Shown one piece after another: positions 6,520 through 13,693 of a stretch of DNA of 19,148 nucleotides. The notes below the pieces were generated by a model, which was not told the origin of the DNA, did not search any database, and worked only from the letters and a program-made list of their open reading frames with translations. The stretch is from Treponema sp. UBA6367. Its GTDB lineage: Bacteria > Spirochaetota > Spirochaetia > Treponematales > Treponemataceae. The position numbers and the translations under genes are program-made. The stretch spans positions 1-19,148 of the forward strand of contig DJRF01000001.1 in assembly GCA_002437725.1 (NCBI GenBank). Reading direction: 5' to 3'. Each line of letters begins with the position of its first letter. The first letter of the stretch is position 1.

Positions 6520-8764
6520 GAATTTACCAATTAAAATTGTATTACCTAGAAAAGATGATGTGAAGCCCATTCATACTGGTGGTGGTCCAAAGAAATTCTT
6601 TGGAGATTATAATGTAAATGTTCAGAATAATATTATTAATTGTTTTAAAGGTGTTATCGATTACTATGCTTCTTTTTTCGAAGAAACAAAAAACTTGATA
6701 CCTGCTGTTGCCATGTTAATCATGAAAGATGAAGCTTGTGCAAAATCTCACACTCCAGATTTGTTACTTAAAAATAATCATATTTTTGGTTCTAAAGATA
6801 TTAATCAATTTTATATTCAAGTAACAGAGTCTTCATTAAAAGAAAGTGTAGAAATAGCTCAAAAGTCTGATAAAGATGGAGTAAAGGCTAATATAACAGC
6901 AATAGATAGTATTATTCCTATTTTGTCAGAAGATAAATTATCTGTTATTTTAAGAAGTGTTAATGACAATGATTTTGAGAAATTAAAAAAATCAATAAAA
7001 GTAAGGCTTTTTGATTATGGTGATGATGAAATAAATGAAAAAACGAAACGTTATTTTTTTCAAAAGTTACGAGAACTTGACTTGCTAGGTAAATTACAAC
7101 CAGTAATACATGAAAAATCGAAACTATATAAACTTGAGCTAAATTCAAAGGTGGACCTTGAAAAAATTTCAAATATAGTTGGAGTTCAATCGATAGATAT
7201 ATTCCATACTTATGTTTTACCATCATTTTCATTAGATATAGTAGATATGGAAAAATTAAATAATATTTCATATACAGAATCTGATACAATAATTGGAATT
7301 ATTGATGGTGGAATTGGAGATAAAAATTCTGCACTGAATCAATATGTTGTTGAAAGAAAAAGTTATGTTGGTATTGATTATCAAAATCATCAACATGGTG
7401 CATTTATCGCATCGACAATATTATATGGGAATTATTTGAATAATATATCAGAAACAAAGCCAAAAAGATTTAAATTATTAGATATAGAAGCATTGCCTAA
7501 CAATGAACCTGCCGTGGGGTATACAGATTCAATTTCAGAAGATGATTTGATGGATATAATTGAAGAATGCATGAAACAGTATAGTGGAGTTGTTAAGATT
7601 TGGAATCTTTCTATAGGCTTACCAGATTGTATATGTAATGGTGAGATTTCTGATTTTGGTGAATTTCTAGATATTATGCAAGATAAGTATGATGTTCAAT
7701 TTTTTGTATCGGCAGGAAATGTAATTAGAAATGAAAACTGGCCTTTTGCATATAAGGATGATGATTCTGATAGGATTATTTCACCAGCAGATTCTGTTCG
7801 GGCTATCACAGTTGGTTCTCTTGCGTTAAAAGATTCGGATGACTCTTATTCAAAAAAGAAAGAACCATCTCCTTTTTCACGCCGAGGACCTGGTGTTGGT
7901 TATATGATTAAACCAGAACTTGTTGATTATGGTGGAAATTATAATAAATTTAAAAAATCAAGAAATCTAGGTATATTTGGTATGACACCAGATAATAAAA
8001 TAGTCGAAAATATTGGAACAAGTTTTGCAACCCCAAGGACCTTATATAAATATTCATGTGTTTATGATGAACTGGTTGAAAAAGATTTATTATTGGCAAA
8101 AGCATTGCTTATTCATTCAGCCAGAATTAATTCAAAGTCTTTAATTGAAAAAAAACAAAGATTATATACTGGATATGGAATGGCACCTGATGATCCGCAG
8201 GATATATTACGAACAAGTTCAGATGAAATCACAATTGTTTTTAAACAAGGAATAAAGCAAGGCAAAATGTTGGAAATGTTAGATTTTCCTTTCCCAAAAT
8301 CACTCATTTATGATGGAAAATATCATGGTGAGATATTTATGACTTTGGTATATTCCCCTTTACTTGATAAAAATTATGGAGTTAACTATTGTAGGTCAAA
8401 TGTGGATGTAAGTTTTGGACCTGTTTATTCTGGTAAAAAATATAGTTCAAAAGTTGAACTTGAAAAAGGAAATGAATTTGCTTTTGAAAAAGAAAGAGTG
8501 AAAAATGGTTCAAAATGGTCATCTATAAAAGCTTATTATCATAATTTGAAACATGGGATTCAAGAAGGAAATTATTGGAAGTTAGAGATTAGTAGATTGA
8601 CAAGATATGATGTGGTTTTGCCAGAACAAGAGTTTATATTAGTGTTAACAATAAGAGATACAAAAGGAAAAGATATCTATACAGATATGGTAAATGAACT
8701 TAGAGAAAAAAGTTTTGTAACAAATAATCTTGAAGTTAAGTCTCAAGTTCGTCAGAAACAGTAA
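6512..8764 (+). CDS. ietS: Subtilisin-like (S8) serine protease of an IetAS-type system
   Basis: A 750-residue protein with no signal peptide, so an intracellular protease. Residues 1 to about 250 form an N-terminal domain without recognised motifs. The peptidase S8 domain follows with the full catalytic set: Asp265 in GIIDGGIG, His295 in HGAFIAS, oxyanion Asn403 in SAGN, and Ser504 in GTSFATP. The last 200 residues form a beta-rich C-terminal region. It starts inside the end of ietA (8-base overlap), with GAAGGAGAAG 2 bases upstream of the ATG at 6512; a GTG at 6497 is in frame but has no such site. Strongly AT-rich (27% GC on line 8101-8160). In this system the protease is the likely effector. 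Protease identity is secure; the system name rests on gene pairing and architecture. Confidence 0.9.
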   Translation: MNKNLPIKIVLPRKDDVKPIHTGGGPKKFFGDYNVNVQNNIINCFKGVIDYYASFFEETKNLIPAVAMLIMKDEACAKSHTPDLLLKNNHIFGSKDINQFYIQVTESSLKESVEIAQKSDKDGVKANITAIDSIIPILSEDKLSVILRSVNDNDFEKLKKSIKVRLFDYGDDEINEKTKRYFFQKLRELDLLGKLQPVIHEKSKLYKLELNSKVDLEKISNIVGVQSIDIFHTYVLPSFSLDIVDMEKLNNISYTESDTIIGIIDGGIGDKNSALNQYVVERKSYVGIDYQNHQHGAFIASTILYGNYLNNISETKPKRFKLLDIEALPNNEPAVGYTDSISEDDLMDIIEECMKQYSGVVKIWNLSIGLPDCICNGEISDFGEFLDIMQDKYDVQFFVSAGNVIRNENWPFAYKDDDSDRIISPADSVRAITVGSLALKDSDDSYSKKKEPSPFSRRGPGVGYMIKPELVDYGGNYNKFKKSRNLGIFGMTPDNKIVENIGTSFATPRTLYKYSCVYDELVEKDLLLAKALLIHSARINSKSLIEKKQRLYTGYGMAPDDPQDILRTSSDEITIVFKQGIKQGKMLEMLDFPFPKSLIYDGKYHGEIFMTLVYSPLLDKNYGVNYCRSNVDVSFGPVYSGKKYSSKVELEKGNEFAFEKERVKNGSKWSSIKAYYHNLKHGIQEGNYWKLEISRLTRYDVVLPEQEFILVLTIRDTKGKDIYTDMVNELREKSFVTNNLEVKSQVRQKQ

Positions 8765-8870
8765 TAAATTACAAGAAAGTTGTAGCCTAGTGTTTCGAGT
8801 GGTATTTGAACTCACAAGACAGAGTTGCGGAAAACTTTATAGCTGAAGCGGGAAAAAGGATTTTTTCTCC

Positions 8871-8900
8871 TTAAATAATTAGGAAAAATTATTCTATAAT
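8871..8900 (+). promoter_or_regulatory. Putative promoter of the DUF3791/DUF3990 cassette
   Basis: A perfect TATAAT at 8895-8900 lies 18 bases before the DUF3791 ATG. The best -35 candidate is TTAAAT at 8871-8876 with an 18-base spacer, which is weak. The rest of the 154-base gap after ietS holds a weak A/T hairpin near 8851-8870 and nothing else I can name. Confidence 0.4.
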
Positions 8901-8918
8901 ATAGGATGGAATCTGCTT

Positions 8919-9143
8919 ATGTCAAATCAAGAGCAAAATCAAATCCGATACACGGTCGCATGTGTGAATGAATTCGCGCGGGCTAAATCGCTTTCCAAAA
9001 CTCAGGCGTTTTTGTATCTGCTGGAACACAAGGCTTTGGATTTTCTTACGGAATTTTATGATGTTGAGCATACGCTTTCTTTTGCTGACGCGGTTTCTGA
9101 TATGACAATGATTTGCCAGAAGAATGGAGGCAAGATTCAATGA
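8919..9143 (+). CDS. DUF3791 family small protein
   Basis: A 74-residue protein that fits DUF3791: IRYTVACVNEFARAKSLS, an AFLYLLEHKALDFLTEFYDVEHTLS core and a closing DMTMICQKNGG motif. DUF3791 genes commonly precede a DUF3990 gene in small two- or three-gene cassettes thought to act like toxin-antitoxin modules; the function is not proven. Its TGA overlaps the ATG of the next gene (ATGA), so the two are translationally coupled. It appears intact even though its DUF3990 partner is not. Confidence 0.8.
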   Translation: MSNQEQNQIRYTVACVNEFARAKSLSKTQAFLYLLEHKALDFLTEFYDVEHTLSFADAVSDMTMICQKNGGKIQ

Positions 9144-9319
9144 CGCTTTACCATGGTTCAAATGTTGACATTCAGTTTTTCAGTCAGTTTTCTGACGGGC
9201 TTATTTCTGTTGAAACTTTGGTAAAAGAAATGAAATTCAAGAAATTAACAGACCAGTATTCGTTTCATACGGAAAAAGCGTTGTCATATCTTTTAAAAGT
9301 CGGAGTTGAAAATGTCTAA
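9140..9319 (+). pseudogene. DUF3990 protein with large in-frame internal deletion
   Basis: A 59-residue remnant. It starts with the DUF3990 N-terminus (MTLYHGSNVDIQ, the ADP-ribosyltransferase-like opening) and jumps to its C-terminal part (DGLISVETLVKEMKFKKLT, then QYSFHTEKALSYLLK). Full DUF3990 proteins, as I recall them, have about 150-170 residues, so roughly 100 residues between position 12 and 20 are missing, including the core of the presumed active fold. The frame is kept and start and stop are intact: the ATG overlaps the DUF3791 TGA, GGAGG lies at 9126-9130, and the stop overlaps the next gene. It may therefore be a decayed toxin or a retained short form. Confidence 0.7.
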
Positions 9320-9542
9320 GCAGGAACAGCTGATTGAATACATCACGGATGACATTGTTTCTTTTATAATGGAAGATTTTAAGGTTCCGGTTCTTGAGGC
9401 AATGCAGCGTCTTTACACGTCAGAAACTTTTTCAAAACTGAACAATATTGAGACAGGCTTGTATCTTGAAAGCCCCTCTTATATTTATGATATTTATAAG
9501 TCAGAAAAAGAAAACGGCAGAATCATTCAGCAGGAAATTTAA
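9312..9542 (+). CDS. Small helical protein of the DUF3791/DUF3990 cassette
   Basis: A protein of 76 residues, mainly helical, with an ITDDIVSFIMEDFKVPVLEA opening and a C-terminal SPSYIYDIYKSEKENGRI motif. I recognise it as the kind of small partner found after DUF3990 genes, but cannot give it a firm family name. The ATG at 9312 follows GGAG at 9302-9305 by 6 bases and overlaps the DUF3990 stop by 8 bases, so the three genes are coupled. An in-frame TTG at 9306 lies inside this spacing and is unlikely. An antitoxin-like role is a guess from position and size. Confidence 0.65.
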   Translation: MSKQEQLIEYITDDIVSFIMEDFKVPVLEAMQRLYTSETFSKLNNIETGLYLESPSYIYDIYKSEKENGRIIQQEI

Positions 9543-9934
9543 ATAACTGGAGACATGCAAAATGTAATCTGCCACAGTATATTTCAAGGTTTTGCGAAAA
9601 TTGTAGATAATTTAAAATAGCCGTTTTTTAATTTAGGGTTTATAAAAACACTAAAAACGGCCGGGCAACGGATGTCAAAGTTATCGGTTAAAATCGCACC
9701 TTTTGTCTAGAAAATCATAAAAAATAAAGTAACTAACTTGCATAACGGATTGGGCTGTTTTACTTATAGCTTGGTAAGAACACGGAAACTTGGTGAAAAT
9801 CTTTCCGTTGCAATAGGAATATTGTCTCTTTTCTTTTGATTGTGGAAAATGTAAAGCCAATCAACTTAATGGAATCTTTGCTGCGAGCGGAATTGACACC
9901 TTTGTAAATTGCTTATATCACTTGCTTTGCTAAT
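9543..9934. other. Gap without a convincing gene
   Basis: About 390 bases with no open frame of note. It contains an inverted repeat (GCCGTTTTT at 9620-9628, AAAAACGGC at 9653-9661), possibly a terminator for the cassette with a long loop. A smaller hairpin ACGGAAA/TTTCCGT lies near 9790-9816. A 21-codon frame starts at 9555 two bases after GGAG but resembles nothing known to me. Short open stretches near 9740-9840 and 9840-9930 read like scraps of coding sequence in different frames. The segment may be the remains of genes whose last survivor is the PDZ fragment that follows. Confidence 0.5.
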
Positions 9935-10396
9935 TTGAAAAGCTGCCCTTTAAAACGAGCCTATTCTGTTCCTCATACAAATTATCATTCTTATACAGAT
10001 TCCAATGGTTTTGTAAGGTCTTATACTACTACAAGTTATTCGACAAATTATTATTCAGTTGACCGATATGACTATGATGTTTATTTTTTTGTTCCGTATG
10101 AAGATTGGTATATAAAAAGACCAAAACTTGGTATAGAAACAAGAGATTTAAATTCTGATGATAGAATGAATTCTCATAGAAACACTGGAGTTTATATTGC
10201 TGTTGTTTATGAGAATTCTCCGGCATTTTATGCAAATATTACCCGAGGCGATATTATCACAAAAATAAATGATAGAAATGTAATAACTAGCCAAGATTAT
10301 TATGATGCTCTTGAGAATATAAAAGCTGATGACATTGTAAAAGTGTCATATTCAAGAAATGGAATTGAAAATAAAATAGAAATAAAAATTTTTTAA
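9935..10396 (+). pseudogene. PDZ-domain protein, probably lacking its 5' end
   Basis: Residues about 85-153 form a PDZ domain (GVYIAVVYENSPAFYANITRG, GDIITKINDRNV, and IVKVSYSRNG). Before it is a Tyr/Ser-rich stretch (VPHTNYHSYTDSNG, YSTNYYSVDRYDYDVYFFV) of the style I associate with treponemal surface or periplasmic lipoproteins. The only start is a TTG at 9935 without a ribosome-binding site, and no signal peptide or lipobox precedes the stretch, unlike what an exported protein needs. The likeliest reading is loss of the N-terminal coding part, so the true protein is not made. An unusual start in the upstream gap cannot be excluded. Confidence 0.55.
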
Positions 10397-10448
10397 CAAA
10401 ATAAAACTAAAGTTTGAATAATATATATTTTTTATCAGAAAATTGAAT

Positions 10449-10483
10449 TTGAGTGTTTTAGTATTTTATTAAAAACAACTCAA
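10449..10483. terminator. Hairpin between convergent genes
   Basis: TTGAGTGTTTT at 10449-10459 pairs with AAAACAACTCAA at 10472-10483, giving 11 base pairs with one bulged A and an 11- to 12-base AT loop. It sits between the end of the PDZ fragment (+) and the end of the GNAT pseudogene (-), the expected place for a shared terminator. No clear T-run follows on either strand, so termination is uncertain. Confidence 0.35.
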
Positions 10484-10518
10484 ACAATAAACAGATTTTA
10501 AATGAGTATTTTTCATTT

Positions 10519-11328
10519 TCATCTTTCCCCATTCATCTTTTCAATTTCTTCAATAGGTTTGACGGTCAGTTCGCACCAGGCAGGGCGGAAGCCGCTTTTG
10601 ATTGCGTTGCGGGCGGAAACGATGTTTGACCAGGCGCAGTAGTAGAAAGGAATTTTTCCGCGTCGCAAAGTTTCTTTCGCGAGTTCCATTGTGAGTGTGG
10701 AGGCGATTCCCTTTCGGCGATATTCGGGAAGAACGTCAACGCCAATCTGTCACATCGTGTCGCAGTCCGCGGAGCAGCCGGCAAGTCCAACGAGTTTCTG
10801 TGAATTAGAATCAAAAGCGGCGACTGCAAGCACGTCAAGATTTTTTCTGTCCGCGCAGAGGGCGTTACTCCATTCGTCAACGTAAAGGTTTTGGAAATCG
10901 TACGGCTCAAGGATTTTCGTTGTGAATGAGTTTTTGCTTTTGCCGGTTTCATTTTCCAAAAAAAGTTTGTTCGCGTCGGGCAGCCAGTATTCCGCCATGA
11001 AGCACACGTCGAATCCGAGCGGACGCAATTTTTGTGAAAGCACGTGCATGTTCGGTGTTTCAAAGCAGTGGTATCACACAAAGGACGAGATGTATTCCTC
11101 AACGGTTGCGCGAAGTCCGCTCGAGCAGGATGCGACGATGTTGTTTCCGTAGCTCACAAGGTTTGCGGCGAACGGAAGCTTGAGGTATCGGCGCGCGTTT
11201 GCATTTCCCTTTGAGATGACGACTTTGTTTTTGCTCAGAAGAAAATCGCCTTCGTTGCAGTTCATGTCAATTGCCGACTGCCTCATTGTGGTTTTTAGAA
11301 TCTGTTCGTTCGTGATTTTTGGCGGCAT
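10519..11328 (-). pseudogene. GNAT-family N-acetyltransferase, interrupted by two in-frame TGA codons
   Basis: Read on the minus strand, one frame of 269 codons covers a whole acetyltransferase. The N-terminal part (MPPKITNEQILKTTMRQSAID) is followed by YHCFETPNMHVL, then FMAEYWLPDANKL, then the acetyl-CoA motif A QIGVDVLPEYRRKGIAS, then YYCAWSNIVSARNAIKSGF and PAWCELTVK at the end. TGA lies at codons 85 (11074-11076) and 193 (10750-10752), with no frameshift between the pieces. From memory, relatives carry Trp before QIGVDVLPEYR, so the second TGA probably replaced TGG. Trp is coded TGG elsewhere in the gene. GAGG lies 8 bases before the ATG. GC reaches 60% on line 10741-10800, far above the neighbours, suggesting transfer. 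Most likely a recent pseudogene. Confidence 0.85.
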
Positions 11329-11415
11329 ATAAACCTCGCTGTAACTTCCGGTGTCTGTTGCTTTAAATCAATTTTAATCCACGAGCAGGGGAACTGCAAT
11401 GCGTAAAGCGAACCG

Positions 11416-11444
11416 TTTACAGTTGAATATTTTTGTCTTATTAA
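11416..11444 (+). promoter_or_regulatory. Putative promoter of the lipoprotein gene
   Basis: TTTACA at 11416-11421 and TATTAA at 11439-11444 are 17 bases apart; an alternative is TTGAAT 11423-11428 with TAAAAT 11447-11452. Either places the transcript start within about 10 bases of the ATG at 11459, leaving little or no room for a leader. Confidence 0.4.
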
Positions 11445-11458
11445 GATAAAATGAATCT

Positions 11459-12034
11459 ATGAAGAACGAAAAAATTTTATCAGTTTTAAAATCACTTTTG
11501 AAAACATTTTTATTGTCTTGCATCGTGTTGCTGTCTTTTGGATGTAGCAAGAAGGCTATTACAGAAAAATCTGGTATTTCTGAATTGAGCGAAGTTCGGC
11601 CTGTTGTAATTGGCGTGCCAAATCCGATTCGGGAATCTTCTGCGGAAGAAATTTTGAATACACTCGGATTGCGTTTTGCAATTCCTAAAAATGCTGAGAA
11701 TGTTTGCTATTCAGTGATTGCAGATTCTCTTGCGCAGATGGATTTCGTTTGGAATAAGGCTGAATGTACTGCCCGCGCTGAATCAAGTGGAAAAACTTCC
11801 TTGCAAGATATTTCTGGCTTTTATTACAATTGGAAAAAATCTGTCAAAGTAAAGGTTGGCTATAACGAGGCAGATGCAAAGTGGACAAAGGATGAAAATG
11901 GCAATTCAGTTGGAATCTGCATCTGGTGGGATGCCGCTCCAGGAGTTATGTACAGTGTAAGCATGAAAAGCAATGCCAATGCTGAAAATCTAGAAAAACT
12001 TGCAAATGCGGTTTATATTCAGTTGCAAGGTTAG
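11459..12034 (+). CDS. Lipoprotein of unknown function
   Basis: A protein of 191 residues with a lipoprotein signal: a charged start, a hydrophobic stretch FLLSCIVLLSFG, and Cys29 in a relaxed spirochaete-style lipobox (SFGC), so probably anchored to a membrane. The mature part holds a small alpha/beta domain with NPIRESSAEEILNTLGLRF, IPKNAENVCYSV, DISGFYYNW and a WWDAAPGVMYSVS motif. I have seen similar segments in clostridial hypothetical proteins, some near the DUF4367 group, but the assignment is weak. No ribosome-binding site precedes the ATG, and the promoter lies very close, so translation may be leaderless. It stands alone, divergent from the GNAT pseudogene. Confidence 0.75.
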   Translation: MKNEKILSVLKSLLKTFLLSCIVLLSFGCSKKAITEKSGISELSEVRPVVIGVPNPIRESSAEEILNTLGLRFAIPKNAENVCYSVIADSLAQMDFVWNKAECTARAESSGKTSLQDISGFYYNWKKSVKVKVGYNEADAKWTKDENGNSVGICIWWDAAPGVMYSVSMKSNANAENLEKLANAVYIQLQG

Positions 12035-12104
12035 AATCCCTGCTTTTTTTTAATAAAAGCTCGCTCGCTTTGACCTTTGTTTTAAGTTTTTTTTTGGAGG
12101 CGGA

Positions 12105-12584
12105 ATGAAAATTCGCAGAAAAGAGCGGGAAGTTACCGATATTGCAGAAATTAATGCTGTAATCGAAAACTGTTTTTCTATTAATATTGGCTACAACGAT
12201 GAAGGCCATGTTTACATTGTTCCTGTAAATTTTGGTTATGAAGAAAAAAAAGGCAAATACACATTTTATTTTCACGGAGCAACAGAAGGTAGAAAAGCAA
12301 GACTTTCAAAAAAAAATTGTATTGTAGGCTTTGAGATGGACTGCGAAGGAAAAATAAAAGAAGGTAAAAATGCCTGTGATTATTCAACTTATTATTCTAG
12401 CATAATTGGCGAAGGTATTGTTTCCGAGATTACAGATTTAGAAGAAAAAAAATATGCCCTAAACACTCTGATGAAAAAAACTGTAAAAAAGGGCGATTGG
12501 AATTTTCCTTCAATAATGCTTGCAAGAGTAGGAGTGTTCAAAATAGAAGTAACCGAAATAAGTTGCAAAGCTCATAGGCAATAA
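12105..12584 (+). CDS. PPOX-class flavoprotein, NimA-like
   Basis: A protein of 159 residues of the pyridoxamine 5'-phosphate oxidase-like split beta-barrel family, NimA branch. It shows MKIRRKEREVTDIAEINAVI, a YIVPVNFGYE strand, the FYFHGATEGRKARLSKKN segment and VGFEMDCEG, all typical. Such proteins bind a flavin (or haem) and may reduce nitro compounds; Nim proteins are linked to nitroimidazole resistance, but most chromosomal relatives have unknown substrates. The strong site GGAGGCGG lies just before the ATG. The upstream gap has T-rich runs and a weak GCTTTT/AAAAGC hairpin (12042-12060). The radical SAM gene follows 11 bases later, so the two may be co-transcribed. Confidence 0.85.
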   Translation: MKIRRKEREVTDIAEINAVIENCFSINIGYNDEGHVYIVPVNFGYEEKKGKYTFYFHGATEGRKARLSKKNCIVGFEMDCEGKIKEGKNACDYSTYYSSIIGEGIVSEITDLEEKKYALNTLMKKTVKKGDWNFPSIMLARVGVFKIEVTEISCKAHRQ

Positions 12585-12595
12585 AAAGGTATTTT

Positions 12596-13537
12596 ATGCA
12601 GATAAAAAATAATTTTTCAAATGGAATTTTCTACTCTGCAAACGATTTTTTTAGGCAAAAATTTAATTCCAAAGTTTATAAGCTTTCTATTAATGCGAAT
12701 TGTACTTGCCCTAATAGAGATGGGACAAAAGGTTTTGGCGGCTGCATTTTTTGCGGGGAAAGCGGCTCTGGAGATTTTGCTAGCGACGGAAATTTGCCAG
12801 TTTTTCAACAGCTAAAAAATGCAAAAAATCTTGTAAAGAATAAGATTCAGTCAGAAAAATATATTGCATACTTCCAAAATTTTAGTTCAACTTACGGAAA
12901 TGAAAAAGAATTGTATGAAAAATATTTAGAAGCAATTGCTTTTCCCGGGGTTGTAGGCATTTCAATCGCAACCAGACCAGACTGCATTAGCGAACAAATG
13001 CTTTTGTATCTAAAATCTATTTCTGAAAAAACATTTTTAATGATTGAACTTGGATTTCAAACTTCAAATAATGAATCTGTAAAATATATTCGCAGAATGT
13101 ATGAAAATTTTGTACTTGATGAATGTATAAATAGAATAAAATCTACAATTTCCAATGTCCATGTGGTTTGCCACTTGATTTTTGGATTGCCAAACGAAAG
13201 CGCAGACGATATGTTTTCTTCTATAAAATATGTTTTAAATGCGAAAACCGATGGCATAAAAATTTCTCTTTTGCATGTGCTTAAAAATACCGGTTTGGCA
13301 AATGATTATAATTCTAAAAAGTTTGCTTGCCTAGAGATGAACGAATATTTTCAAATCTTAGGAAAAGCTCTTGAAATTACGCCTCAAAACATTGTCATTC
13401 ATAGGCTCACAGGTGATGGTGCTAAGAAAAACTTAATAGCGCCTCTTTGGACTGCAAATAAAAAAGTTGTTTGGAACTCAATGATAAAATATTTTAGGGA
13501 AAACAAAATTGTGCAGGGCAAGAGCTTTCAGCCGTAG
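12596..13537 (+). CDS. YhcC-type radical SAM protein (TIGR01212 family)
   Basis: A cytosolic iron-sulphur enzyme of 313 residues. The cluster-binding pattern is CPNRDGTKGFGGCIFC, with Cys38, Cys50 and Cys53, the spacing seen in YhcC relatives rather than CxxxCxxC. Also typical are KVYKLSINANCTCPNRDG, the YIAYFQNFSSTYG segment, GISIATRPDC, ELGFQTSN, CHLIFGLPNES and GIKISLLHVLKNT. The reaction of this family has not been established to my knowledge; a role in tRNA or cofactor modification has been suggested. AAAGG lies 6 bases before the ATG. The length is normal and no key residue is missing. It closes a two-gene unit with the NimA-like gene. Confidence 0.88.
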   Translation: MQIKNNFSNGIFYSANDFFRQKFNSKVYKLSINANCTCPNRDGTKGFGGCIFCGESGSGDFASDGNLPVFQQLKNAKNLVKNKIQSEKYIAYFQNFSSTYGNEKELYEKYLEAIAFPGVVGISIATRPDCISEQMLLYLKSISEKTFLMIELGFQTSNNESVKYIRRMYENFVLDECINRIKSTISNVHVVCHLIFGLPNESADDMFSSIKYVLNAKTDGIKISLLHVLKNTGLANDYNSKKFACLEMNEYFQILGKALEITPQNIVIHRLTGDGAKKNLIAPLWTANKKVVWNSMIKYFRENKIVQGKSFQP

Positions 13538-13664
13538 TTCTTAATAGGTAAAAAGTCATGTTTTTAGAAAAATGAACAAAAGAGTAAGCGAATTTGCAAT
13601 TTGTTTATATGCATCCGCTCTCGCTTTGTTTGAATTGACCTGTGCCGCAATATTACTTCAATGC

Positions 13665-13693
13665 TTGACTAATGTTTTAAATTTTAAGATTAT
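13665..13693 (+). promoter_or_regulatory. Putative promoter of the DUF4912 operon
   Basis: TTGACT at 13665-13670 and GATTAT at 13688-13693 are 17 bases apart. The -10 box touches the ATG at 13694, so the transcript would begin at or after the first codon. Either translation is leaderless from the second ATG at 13700, or another upstream promoter is used. Confidence 0.4.

Noticed and set aside
8780..8830. A possible tRNA on the minus strand (a GAGTTCAAATAC string resembling a T-arm)
   Set aside because: The flanking bases do not pair as a T stem and no acceptor or anticodon arm can be drawn around it.
9733..9820. A possible integron attC site (TTGCATAACGG with CCGTTGCAA downstream)
   Set aside because: The arms pair only with a two-base bulge and the ends do not fit the RYYYAAC/GTTRRRY pattern. 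No second site bounds the DUF3791/DUF3990 cassette and no integrase is present.
10566..11102. A 178-codon open frame on the minus strand
   Set aside because: It lies in a different frame over the GNAT pseudogene, whose own frame encodes recognisable acetyltransferase motifs. High GC makes stop codons rare in all frames there. Two plus-strand frames in the same area (10691-10885 and 10922-11152) are rejected for the same reason.
10519..11328. A genome-wide change of TGA from stop to Trp
   Set aside because: TGA is used as a stop in the Fic gene (4242-4244), in DUF3791 (9141-9143) and at the end of the GNAT frame itself, in positions where reading through would destroy tight gene junctions. 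Recoding could only apply to the gene's source, not to this genome.
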